Shown in pieces: positions 37,510-49,000 of a stretch of 64,000 nucleotides of DNA. The notes under the pieces are model-generated. The model did not search any database and was not told where the DNA came from. It saw nothing but the letters and a program-made list of their open reading frames with translations. The stretch comes from Trametopsis cervina (Eukaryota > Basidiomycota > Agaricomycetes > Polyporales > Irpicaceae), in contig MU278351.1 of the NCBI GenBank assembly GCA_022385755.1, positions 1,180,638-1,244,637 on the forward strand, written 5' to 3'. Numbering within the stretch: position 1 is the stretch's first letter; each line of letters starts with the position of its first letter. Made by a program: the position numbers and the translations under genes.

Positions 37510-39688
37510 TCACTGCGCATGCACCCTTCCAAACGCATCCTCCTCCTCCTCTTCATACCCCCCATCCTCATACCCCTCATACTCACCGAGCGCATACCGC
37601 CCCTCGCGATGCACCACCACCTCCACGTCCTTCTGAACCCCTCCCACTCCCATCATTCCTCCCATGCCCCGCCCTCCGCCAGCGGGAAGTATCCCTCCAA
37701 CTCCACCATGGATTTTTCCGACACTGTCAAGAGACCCCAAGGTGGTGCTATCGCTGATACCGCTGCGCGGGGGCGCATGGAGGTCGGAGAGGGGGATGCC
37801 GGTGCGCTCGTCGAGACGGGCGGGGCCGTAGGCTGTTGTGCGCAGGTTTATGGTTATGCGGCAGATCATTGTTGCCATGAAGCTGCGCGAAGCGAGGGTA
37901 CGAGTTAGTGGGACAATATGGAGAGAATGAGGGGAGGGGAGACGCACCAGCCTCCGGGTCTATTTCGTGCAGTAACGAAGGTGAGTAGGAAGAACAAGGG
38001 AAGAACGAGGGAGGATGAGGAGGGAGACTCACATAGCAGCGGTGGCGCGTAACCCGGTGGGCGCGTGCAGGATCATGATCACCCATGCGAGGTTTATCGA
38101 GAATATCGCCCTACACATCCACTTCAGCCCAGTTCACCGCAGGGGAACAAAACAACAGTCGTAGGGAGGTAGAATAGAGGGAGGCACGCACCCAAAATAA
38201 AAAACCCCATCCCTAACCAAATTCAAAAGCAAACTCGACCCCTGTCCCTCGCTTCCCGTGCTCCCCGTCCCCCCTCCTCCCTCCTCACGGTGAAGGCGGG
38301 CACGGGGTGTGCGCGCGAGGAAGAGGTATGTGGTGCGTGCGACGGTGAGGAGGAAGACGAGCGAGTCGAAGGCGACTTCCATCGAGATGTACATGATTGA
38401 GCGGGTGCCGAGGGATTTTGGGGGGAGGTATATGCAGACTGTGCGATGCGTCAGCGTCGGTCTGCCATTACACTACCTCACATTCAACCGCATTCGAAGG
38501 AAGAAGAAAGGAAGGGGAGGGAAAGAAGGAAGGAAGACAGAGGAAAATAGAGAGAAGACGGGGCAACGTACAGTGAAAATTGTAATTATCAACCGGGTCA
38601 GGCGCAGGCGTGCCGCCCTTGACGGTGTACTGCCAGAGCCCTGCGCCGGCTTGGGCGGCGAGGAGCGTGAGGAGGCCGCAGAGGAGGTAGGGGTTGCCGT
38701 TGTATACTGCTGAGACTCTGTGGGGGTGTTAGTTCCGCAGGAACGCAAAAGATGGGGAGGAGGGGAGAGCGAAAGGGGGGGAGCAGGGAAAGGAAGAAGG
38801 ATGGGGAGGAGAAGGAGAGAAGGAGGGAGGAAGATGGAAGGGGAAGAAAGGAAGAGAAAGAGGGAAGAAAGAGGAGGAAGGAACGCACCGGATACTCATA
38901 AGTATCCCAGGGAGGAGGGTAAGTACGAGCGTGCAGCCGAGCGGGAGGAAGAGCATCCAGTGTGAGCAGCTACCCATGCGCGTCATGTGCGTCAGCACTC
39001 ATCCTTATTTCAACTGTGTATGAAAGAGGGAACGTACTCTTCGCGGGTGAGTTCGGGCGAGAAGAAACCTGTCCACGAGCCGGTGAGTGAGCGGGAGGGG
39101 GAAAGAGGGCAAGGAGGGGCAGGGGGAAGAGGGGAGGGAAGGGAGAGGAGGGGCAAGGCGGGGGAGGAAAGGGGAGGAGGCGTACCGAATGTGATGACGA
39201 TCATGGCGAGGACGGAGTAGTAGCGTACGAGGAAGAAGAGGTATGATACTGCACGGTGCGTTAGCGCGTCGTTCATCCACACGAATTTCGTACGAAATTT
39301 AAGAGAAATTCGGACGAAATCCGAGAAGGGAGAAGGGAGAGAATGGACGGGAGAAGGGAGGAGGAAGGGAAAGAGCAAAAAGGAGGAAAACGCACTATAC
39401 GTCTTCTTGCGTTTCCAGATGACCTGGACTTCTTGCGGGAAGGTGAGCGCGTGGTCGTAGAGCATCATTGTTAGCGATGCTAGGAAGAAATACTACGTGC
39501 GGGAACGTGGTTGAGCGCGTGCATACGTGAGGGAGGGGAGGGGAGGGGCTTACTTTCGTCGCGACGCTAGAGGAGTAAACGGTTATGGTTATGAGGACAA
39601 GACATGGGAGGGAGGAGGGGAGGAGGAAGACGTACATATCGCGCAAACTCTCCTCAGTAGCCGCAAGCGTCGGCGTCGGCGTACTCAT
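37510..39688 (-). CDS. DUF6533 multispanning membrane protein (copy C)
   Basis: The start ATG is at 39688-39686 (MSTPTPTLAATEESLRD). The next exons join in phase to VATK, then YFFLASLTMMLYDHALTF and EVQVIWKRKKT, the family core, then ISYLFFLVRYYSVLAMIVIT. Later blocks are CSHWMLFLPLGCTLVLTLLP, VSAVYNGNPYLLCGLLTLLA, RSIMYISMEVAFDSLVFLLT with TTYLFLARTP, LLLNLVRDGVFYFG, IFSINLAWVIMILHAP and MATMICRITINLRT. The tail is Gly/Glu-rich and ends EEEEEDAFGRVHAQ at the TGA at 37510. This matches seven predicted helices. Function is unknown. Compared with copies A and B, the introns are much richer in pyrimidines on the sense strand and the GC content is higher, so it is a more distant paralogue. Confidence 0.78.
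38750..38885 (+). repeat. Polypurine tract inside an intron of copy C
   Basis: About 135 bases that are almost entirely A and G on the + strand (units such as ggagg, gaagg and gggag), hence C/T on the gene's sense strand. They fill one intron of the DUF6533 gene. Similar shorter tracts occupy other introns at about 38510-38560, 39105-39180 and 39310-39380. Confidence 0.8.
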
Positions 39689-42112
39689 CTTGCCTTACCA
39701 CCTTAAACTCCAGAAGGATGTGAACGCAGAAGTAAGTTTAGTGTGATGAAGAGCTAACGAGCGTGTGTGTATGCGCGTGTGGGTGCCAGTGGACTCGGAG
39801 GCTCGCGCAGTGCCTTCGCCGGTGCATGCGCATTGCGAAGGGGTATGCGGCGCAGCGCACACATCTCCATATATAAGTGCGCCAAAATACATTATTTCAT
39901 TATAGGCGTCCAACGTCTCGAGACCTGGAAACGTTGGTAATGCGCGGGTGTCAAGGGGGGCTTCGTGGCAATAGAGTTTGTTGGACGGCGGTTGGGCGCA
40001 CGTGACGATGTCCTGGAAGCACACTGGACACTGGAAGCAGAGAGACGAGGCGAGGTGCGGTGGATGGATGGATGGATGGACAGATTGGTGCGATGGCAGA
40101 GGTTGAGAGATTAACAGGGTACGATGATACATTGCGCAGATCTCAGCCGGGAAACTGGACTGCACTGAGGATGGACCGGGGACGGATGCGCAGAAGAAGA
40201 AGATGTTGGTGATATGGGGCAATATACGGATTACGGATTACGGATGGAGGGAGACGCGAGATGTGCTGCCGTCAGGTGACGCAAGGTTGTAAACGCGTGC
40301 ATTGTATTGTATAACCCCCTGGTGGTTCGCGAAGTTCGAGTTCTCTGGCAGCACTCGCACCGCCCCTACCGCAGATCGCCCACATTCTGCAACGACGTGT
40401 CCTCCATCCAGTGTCCAGTGTCCAGCATTCGCCCGCCGACGTCTAATCCTGCACCAGGCAACCCACGCATCAGGCAGTATGCGAACCTCAACAACGCCAG
40501 CGCCACAACGCGCGGAGAGCCTGGGAGCGCAGGACGCCACGACGGGAAACTCAACTGTGTAATGCAAGTAGAGTTTGATCATCAGACGCCAAACAGGTCA
40601 AGAGGGAAGGAGGGAATCCACGCACGTCAGAAAACGGGGGTGTCCGGCTCTGAGCTGGGGCGGCCCGCGGACATCCACATCCACATCCATCCAAGTACTG
40701 TAATTCAGTGCACACGAGGCCCAGCGTCGTCCAGGCATGCCGGAACGTACGGTATGCGCGCTCGTTCTCACGCGACGTGCCCAGCTCTTGCCGTGGCCCC
40801 CGCAGAACAGAACAGAACGAGAACGCACGGGCTCGGACAGAATAGAATGCAGACTGCTGCGAGTTGGTATCGATATGGAGGGCCCGCCGTCACCGAGCCT
40901 TGATCGAACCACCCGCCGTCGTTGCACGGGCGCGGTGACGAGGATGTGCACCGCCGAGGGTTGGATGGGTGGCTGGACTGACTGAGCCCGTCTGCCCGTT
41001 GATGCTTGATGCTTCAAGAACGAAGAACGATGGCCGAAGACGCACGACGCGAATGGGGCTCCCGAACTGCCGACGGTGAGAAAGGAAAGCGCAGCGCACG
41101 ATGGGTGTTGCAGGTTACGGCACGGCACCGATAGGCATCCGCGCGTGGGTCGTTGGCTTCTCTTCCGTTCTGTTCTGTTTCTGTTCTGTTCTGTTTCTGT
41201 TGTGTGGCGAGACCGGCCAGGCAGGCAGGCAGCGTCAGATCGACTCTATAGACGTTCTTTCGCGCAAAGAGCAAAGTGGGACAAACCTTGCATGCTAAAC
41301 GGCCTCTTGGACTCTCTGACCGACGCCACATCTCGAGTCTGCATGAATCATTTCCATCTGTCGTCTTTGCTGTTGTTGTCGTTGTGGTGACTACGCATCC
41401 AAGTGTCGAACACGCCGAACCGAATGGGGCTCTAGTCGATCCTAAAAGGCAAAGACATTTTCGAGCTCCGAAAGCCCCGTGGCGCACGCGTCTTCCCCTT
41501 CCGGAAGTCCATCACTCAATACTTGTTCCCCGTTCCTGACCATTCAACAGTTTCGTTCGACGCAACAACGCAACGGCACAACATCAGCGCGTCGCAACAC
41601 CCCGAACCCGCCTGCCCAAGTTCCCAAGTTCCCATGTCATGATCAGCGCATCGCATCGCATCGCCTGCATCTGAGTCTCGCCGAACAGTCCCTCGCTCAC
41701 TCCCAGGCTGTCTACCCATCCATTTCATCCGTTCTTTCTTTCGTCACCCCCACATCGCATCGCATCGCATCGCATCGCGGCGGTATACTGTAATATATAG
41801 CTGCCGTAGCGTGCCTTGTCATGCGGTGTATCGTTATTGTACGGCACCGCTTTGTTTGTAGAGGTTAAGCGAGGAGGGGGAAAGCTTAATCGAATGAGGG
41901 GAGGAGGGAGGGATGGGATGGGATGGGAGAGACGCTGGCGTAGTTTTACAGTACGGGCCTCGCGCACACGGTAAATCATGCAAAAATCATGTATTAAATG
42001 TCGTCGTACCGTACCATACTCGCGCACGCAAAACTGAGGCAGCGCAACCACGTCGACACAACTCGTATCGGCGTACGCCCCACCAAAACACCAAAACCCC
42101 TCCTCTCCCAAT
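39689..42112. other. Gene-free spacer with several microsatellites
   Basis: No gene is supported. Simple repeats include ggat units near 40065-40080, a ttctg/tttctg array near 41165-41200, and catcg/cgcat pentamers near 41645-41665 and 41755-41780. Open frames up to 198 codons overlap in several frames and have no motif. The left part is the promoter of the DUF6533 gene; the right part is the 3' flank of the MFS gene. Confidence 0.4.
41755..41780. repeat. GCATC pentamer repeat
   Basis: About five copies of the pentamer gcatc, with a shorter array of the same unit about 110 bp to the left (near 41648-41665). Microsatellite DNA near the 3' end of the MFS gene. Confidence 0.75.
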
Positions 42113-44331
42113 CTACAGCGTATACAAAAACCGAACATGCCGATCCCCCAAGCGCCTCCTCTCCCCCTCCTCATCCCAAGCGCCCCTCGGGTCCTCCCCC
42201 TCCAGCCTAACAAGCTCGAGCTGCTTCCGCGCATTCGCGGCGCGCAAGTGCCAGACGGTCGCGAGGCACAGGAAGGCCATGGCGAGCGCGAAGGCGAGGT
42301 TTATGCTGGTTGCGGTGTGGAAACGCGGGGGGGAGGTGAAGAGCCATGTTGAGACTATGCCTAGTGAGCGGGAACGAACCGGGCGAACGCGAGTACGTGA
42401 CCGTCAGCGAGTGCGAAACGATGGTGTGTGAGTAAGATAACCCTAGCGGGTTATGCACAGAGGGACACTCACCGCCGACGTTAGTAGCCATGAACGCCAT
42501 AGCGATCGCCGTCGCGCGCCGAAAATGCGGCTGGACGTTGTTCGCGTTCCACGTGCTGAGGCACGGCGCGACGCAGTACACGCCGATGATCTGCAGGAAG
42601 AGCGCGGCGTAGTCGGCGTGTTTGTTCGAGCTCCCTATGAGCGCGTCAGCGGTCCCTTTCTTTTCATTCCCAACAAGCGTTGGAAGAAGAGGAAAAGGGG
42701 GGACTAACCGAGGAACAACGCATACCCCGCAGCCGCGAGCAAACTCGAGCCGATCGCCATCGTCCCGCGCTGCTTGTAGCGGTCGGAGAAGTAGGACCCG
42801 AGGATGCTGACGACGAACGAGCAGGCGTAGGGCGGGACCGTGAGCAGTTGGGTGCGCGTGGGGTTGAAGCCGAGCGCGCCGACTATGGTGGGGGTGAAGT
42901 TTGCTAATCCATAAAGCTGTTACGCCACCGCATGTTAGCACAAACCGGGGAGGGAAAGAACGACAAGAGGGGGAGCAGGAAAGAGGGGGAGGGAAGAAGG
43001 ACGTACAGTGACCCCGCTAAAGAACAACGGAAACAACAACAACACAACATGCGGCGCATCTCTCCACGCGCTGCGCACCTCACTCCAGCTGAACACCTCC
43101 CCGCGCTCGTCGTCGTCGCCGCTCCACGCCGCCGCGAGGTCCTGCGTGTATGCTGCGCGCTCGGCGGGCGTGAGGTATTGGATCGCGTGGGGGGAGGAGG
43201 GGATTATGAGGATGGTGAGGAGGCCGAAGAGGGTTGTGAATACGCCTTCCTGTGTCATTCACGTAACGAAGTGGAGTGAAGTGAGGAGGTTAGCAGAAGC
43301 AAAGGGAGAGAGACAGGGAGGAAAGGCAACCCACGAGGATGAAGATCCACGCCCACCCAGGCAACCCGCGTATCCCGTGCATGTTCTGTATCGCAGCAGC
43401 GAGGAGCCCCGAGAACGCGCCCGCGAGCGACGTCGCGCTGAACATCATCGAGAAGCGGAGCTGCAGCGCGTGGCGTTTGTAGAAGGAGCTCATGTAGAGG
43501 ACTATACCCGGGAACAATCCACCTGCGAGTCCATGTTAGTTCCACCGGAACTGACGAGGGAAGGGAGGGGGAGAAGGGAACGGACCTTCGAGCGCGCCTA
43601 GGAAGAAGCGACACGCGAGCAGCCCGCCGTACGTCGTGACTGCGCCCTGGCACGCGCAGACGACGCCCCAGAGGGTGACCATGAGCGGGAGGGTGACGTT
43701 GGCGCCGAGGCGGCGCATTAGGAGGTTCATGGGGAGTTCCATTACTATGTAGGGCACGCTAAGAGCGAGTGCGTGAGTGAGCTTGAGCGAACAGGAAGAG
43801 GGGGAGGGGGAAGGGGAAAGGAAGGAAGGAGAGGGAAGAGGGGAGAGGGGAGGGGGGACGCACTAGGTGACGGTGAGCGCGGTGGAGAACTGGTGGTCTG
43901 TCATGTTCAGCGATTTCTCGAGGCCTGCGACGCGTGCGTTTCCGATGTTTCTGTAAGGGTCAGTCAGCGGGTGGGCACATTAGGGTGGGCACGCGTGTGG
44001 CGGGGACGTACGAGCGATCCTACAGGTATAAAACACTCGTTAGACAGAGCGATAGACGACGGGATTGTGGCGTGTACGTACTATGAACGACAACAAGTCT
44101 GTGGCGGGCGAAGGTTAGACGCCATAGGGAGAGGGGAAGCAGGAGGAGGAACGCACAATACATCCCAACAAGGGGGACAACAACCCAATCGACCTTCCAC
44201 TGCGCCGACGCGAGGACGCGCGGGTCGACCTCGCTCGCGACTGTCAGAGTCTTGTCGGGCTCGGCGTCAGAGTCGAGGTGCTCTTTCGAGCTCGTGTTGG
44301 TGCGCGTCGAGGGTGGCGCGGGCGTCGACAT
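42113..44331 (-). CDS. MFS transporter, allantoate permease (Dal5) type
   Basis: Major facilitator of the anion:cation symporter group, which takes up organic anions such as allantoate, nicotinate, vitamins or small peptides. The exact substrate cannot be read from sequence. The start ATG at 44331 gives MSTPAPPSTRTNTSSKEHLD. The family core reads LLSFIDRSNIGNARVAGLEK, then YVPYIVMELPMNLLMRRLGA, CRFFLGALEGGLFPGIVLYM, SATSLAGAFSGLLAAAI, GWAWIFILEGVFTTLFGL, VPPYACSFVVSILGSYFSDR and CLSTWNANNV. The C-terminus is NARKQLELVRLEGEDPRG and ends RHVRFLYTL before the TAG at 42113. Twelve helices are expected. Exon 1 is 44157-44331, followed by a 17-nt exon (44082-44098), an 8-nt exon (44012-44019) and one starting at 43950. 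Together they rebuild the conserved DRSNIGNAR motif in phase. Confidence 0.9.
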
Positions 44332-44760
44332 GGTTGCTCTACTCTTACTCTACTCTACCGGGGTACTCGGAGGAGCGGGCAAGGGGCACGGGCAGAGGGG
44401 TGGGAGAGGGGCGGGGAAGAGGAGAGAGGATGGAGGGAAGCGAGGTGTATGTAGGATTCGGAGGGTGCATTCATATTGAGGATACATAAGCAATAATCAT
44501 ATAGCGAGCGGCGTGGGTACGAGGGGACGAAGATGAAGTAAAGATGAAGATGAGGAGATGAGATGAGATGGGATGCATTCGGTCGGTGGTACTGTATCAT
44601 CAGAAGAGAAGCGAGCAAGGGGATGCGGCGGCTGTGATGGGCTGTGATGTACGAGAGGACTTCTGTGATATGGCCTGTCGGTGCTGAATACAGTACGTAG
44701 AGTTCGACGGGATGTGGGCATCATGAGGCTCACGTGCATGGGAACGGGCGCGGGGAGTGT
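44332..44760. other. Upstream flank of the MFS gene
   Basis: Promoter region for the minus-strand transporter. It contains gatgagatgagatg-like short repeats near 44545-44575. No gene is seen. Confidence 0.4.
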
Positions 44761-44878
44761 GCCGAGCAGGCTGCGGGTTTATCCTTGAATGAGGAAAGTG
44801 GTTTGGGGATGTGAGAAGGGGCTTACTGTACTGTACCTGGGATGGGTCGTGTGCTTAGATATATGGCTGAACGTGCAG

Positions 44879-45150
44879 AATAGGTTTGACTCACCTTTAC
44901 GGCTATACCAGAGCGTCGCGAATAACATGTCAGTCGCACCGAACATCCAAAGCAATTTCAGATTGAATAGCAAATACCATACAGCATACAACCACAGCGA
45001 GACGAAAAAAAATGTAAGCCCCATATACTACTCCAGATTAGTCCAGCACTAGCCTCGCATTGGCAGGAGTCCCCACAGGGGCCTTCGTCGTAAAATAAAA
45101 CCACTCGACGAAAAACGTTAATATCGCCTGACCACGCTCCCCTAGGGGAG
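44879..45150 (-). pseudogene. Possible relic of a membrane-protein gene
   Basis: Reading leftwards, the frame from about 45140 codes ILTFFVEWFYFTTKAP and GTPANARLVLD and then hits a stop. Just downstream another frame, from the ATG at 45024, codes SLWLYAVWYLLFNLKLLWMF and DMLFATLWYSRKG, followed by a good donor site. The two pieces look like parts of one membrane protein separated by a frame change, and no splice site reconciles them. No family is recognised and no further exons were found. A short uncharacterised gene is the alternative. Confidence 0.3.
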
Positions 45151-45159
45151 GACACATCG

Positions 45160-46039
45160 GACGGACGGGATCCATGGAAACAGAGGTCACCCCCCCATTC
45201 GCCATGGCTCGACCGGCTGCCCTGGTGTGCGCCCGTAACTCCTTTGCGAGGTGGGGGTGTAATTCCTGGGAGGGATACTGCGACGCAAAGGAGGCGGGGG
45301 TAGGCTGTTCTGCTTTGGTCGTAACATGAGCACTGACGGACGAAAAAATTTATACGTGGCACAAAAGCCATATACTGTAAGTAGCATTGAGATAATCATT
45401 TGTACGGACCTATGAATGCTTTCGTATGATCTGCACAAACCCTGCAGATCTATGTCAAGACTGCATTGAATTATGAGGTGGCTGCTTAAGTGATAACGTT
45501 CGTTCAGCATCAGCCACGAAGGCACCTCCACTCCAGGTCTAGCAGCCGCAAGCTAACGGTGAGGTTCCAGCGAGGCGACCTGCAACGAGCCAAAACGCCC
45601 GAATTTATGCCAGCGAAGTGTTGAGTGAAAACGACGGGCTCATCGCCAGCAAAGCTCGACCCTGTGTCTCAGTAAATTAGCAATGCACCCTTTGTTCATG
45701 GAGTACGCCGACATATTTCCCCGAGCACCGGGAGGACAGAGTGCATACATCGTTTGTCGTCGACTGAGGTGAAGGAGGAGGTTGAGAACAAGGCAAGACG
45801 AGCGCCAAACGACGCATCGCAAGCCCAACTTACCCCGTTTCTCCGTTGCTTTCAACGACCCTCTTCGCTTTCAACGCCATTAAACGCATAATTTTCACCA
45901 CCCTCGCCGTTGACGGCGGCGCGGTCGCCCTCGTTGTAGTAGTTGCTGTCACCATCTTCACAAGTCCAAGAAAAGAAGAAAAACGTCCCTCGACCAACCC
46001 ACTCTCCTTGATGACTTGCCGTAGAATTTTCGCCCACCG
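45160..46039. other. Spacer upstream of the Ser-rich protein gene
   Basis: No gene is supported. The last 200 bases before 46040 are C/T-rich and should contain the promoter and leader of the following gene. An upstream open frame from 45846 (MLSTTLFAFNAIK...) precedes the main start in another frame and could be a leader peptide. Confidence 0.35.
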
Positions 46040-49000
46040 ATGACCCCACGCCCGTCCGTTGCTCACCACAAGCAACGCCCTTTGTCCGCCATCTTCATCG
46101 GATCCTCCTCCTCTACATCGACACCGCCAGACCTCCCCCGCCTGCCCGAGCCTCCCAGCCCAGGGGGCTCGCCCGACGCAGCTGATACGGGTCTCCCCTC
46201 GCCGCCCGCGACGAACTCTACCGGCAGCGGGAGCGTCGGCGACGACACCAACACCAACACCGGCACCGCGCGCAACACCGGGAGCCTGCGCAAGCGGACC
46301 TCGACTGTCACGCATCGTTCGTCCTACTCTGTGTCTTCCGCTTCTGCGGTAGATATGTACGATGGAGACAACAATTCACGCAACAGCAATAGCAAGAACA
46401 GGAACAGCAGATATTCAGGCCATCAAGACGAAGACGACGACGATTATAGTTACGACAATGACACCAACGAACATGATGAAGATGCGACGGCCCGTTTCGA
46501 CGATGGCGGGCGCAGACGGTCGTACAACCCCAATCCGACCGCAGCAGCCGACGCAAACGAGCAACACAACTCTGCGCTGCAGAGGGTCAGGAGCCTGACA
46601 GAGCGGAATCGAATGGTGCGGAGTCCCTTACTTCATCGCATCTTTCACGTTCTTACTTTGTTCACCCTACCTTATCACTTTTCCATTCAATGCCACTCAT
46701 GATCTCGGGCACTTTGAACATCCCGAATCTCGATTCAACGTTACGTACCATCCCTCCCAACGGCCCGCCCACCGCCAAACCACACACCGCAACGCACCGC
46801 ACACAGGTCCTCAGCAAACTCTCCTCCATCCAGCGACTCAGCTCGCCCGTCCCTCCCAAACCCGCCCGCTCGCCCTACTCCCCTCCAGACCTCACATCTC
46901 CCTCACCAGCACCACACAACGGCGCCCCGCCCCGCCCGTTCATGCCGCGCGACCCGTCGTACGCGTCATCATCATCCTCTACATCCGCATCAGCATCTGC
47001 TTCATCATACGTAGCAAGCCGTCTGTACCGCAGCGCGAACAACAACCAATCCGGCTCCGAGACCGAACGCGAGACGAAAAACCCTTCACGCGCACAATCG
47101 CAATCGTATGTGCACCACCAGCACTCCTCGTCAGACAGCACGTCCAACACGCCCACATCCGCCGCCGCCTCAGATGCAAGCTCGCTTCTGTCCGCATCAA
47201 ACCACCACCCGTACGCGAAACAGCGCCGGCTATCCGCCCCCAGCTCGCCAGGACAGGACTTCCGCGGTCTAGGCAAGCAGCGCGAGCGCGATACGTCGCC
47301 CCCGCCGACAGCTGGCCCCTCGCAGGCCCGCACGCCGCGCAAACGCGCGTCGCATGCTGTTACTGAGGTCGAGCGCGAGGAGTATAGGAGACGATATGGC
47401 GGTGGGGAGGAGCCGGAGGGAGACGATGTTATGGCTGCTGCTCTGGCTGCTGTTGCGTCGTCGAGGAATGCGGAGAGTCTTGGTGCGAGTGCGGCGAGGG
47501 GGAAGAGGATGCCTGCGAGGGATCCGTTGCCGGCGATGTTTAGGCAGGGTGATGATGAGGTATGTTGGTTTTGGTCTTTGTGGGTGTGTGGGTTGGCTGA
47601 TGGATGTGATGTGTAGTATGTTCAACCCACGCCTCAACGCGAACGAGCCTACATGCGTACGAAACGCTCAACTTCCCCCGCCACCCAAGCAGGAACCGCA
47701 AGCGGCTCAGTGAACGACCGCTCCCCCCGCCGACGCGAGGCCTCCACAACACGAACATCGACCGTACGCGACCTAACACGCAAACACCAAACGCGCTGGC
47801 TCTCCGAAGACCTAACAGCGCCACAGCGCGACGACGACGACGAGCCCTCCACACCGAGCCGCTCGCGCACGAGCACGTCGAACTACGGGCGCCGCCAGCT
47901 CGGGCGGCACGGCAGCATGGACAACGCGCTCAGCCCGAGCAAGCGGCTCGTCGACGAGGGCCTGCGCGCAGCCGGTATCTCCGTCTCCGTCTCGAGGAGA
48001 CGCGAGGCGGACGAGGACGTGTTCGCGAACGACCATGGCGGCGCGGGTGCGCCGCTTGCGCAGACGAGACGGACGAGGAGTACGGGCGCGCGGTCGATCA
48101 TGTCTGGAGAGGCGGAGTGGGACTCGCCTGTTTCGGCGTATGGGGGTGGATTGGCGGGTGGGTTGCCCAGGGCGACGCCTAGTAGTGCGGCGCAGAGGTT
48201 GAGTGAGAGACAGGTGCAGTATTCGACGCCTGGTTCGCGTCCTGTGTCGTCGATGGCGGCTTTAAGGCATGAGGCTCTTGCGAATGTTCCACCGCGGACG
48301 GCGCCTGCTGCTAGTCGGGCGTATCGGAGCACACATAACCGGGACCTTTCTGCGTCTACGATTACATTGGACGACCCGGTCAGCCTCCCGCCCTCTGCAT
48401 ACACCGACCGGTCCTTCCAGACACCCGCGTCGGGCAGGCTCTCGACAGCCCCAACGGGCGGACGCGAATCCCAAGCAGAGCACCGCCGGCTCATGCTCGA
48501 AGCCCTCGGCATGTTCGAGTCGCAGCTCTCGCGGCTCCCGCCGATGGGGCAGACGACGACGTCGACGATCCCCGAGGTCTTCCAGAGCTCGCAGCAGCTC
48601 GTGCACACGCTCGACCGGCTCAACAGCATGATCGGCGCGTCCGCCGGCAAGGCGCTCGACGCGCAGATCGAGGCGGAGATCGGGGACGGCGCGGACGAGC
48701 ACGTTGATTTGAAGGAAATCTGGCAGAATGTGGGGTGTGACCAGCGCGAGCATCTCAGGCTTAGCAGTGAGATTGTGCGGAACACGACGCAGTTGTTGCT
48801 GGGCGTTGGGAAGGTGCTCAGGGACGCTGTCAATGCTAACGCGAACGCCGCTTCGCATATGCGTAGTGTTAGTCTCGACGAGGAGGCTGGGCGACGTTTC
48901 GCCGCCTCTGAGCAGTCGGCCTCGAGCGACAAGCGCAGCTCGGACGGACGACAGAGCAGGGAGACGAGGCGCAGCTGGGACCCGCGCGAAAACCTCGGTT

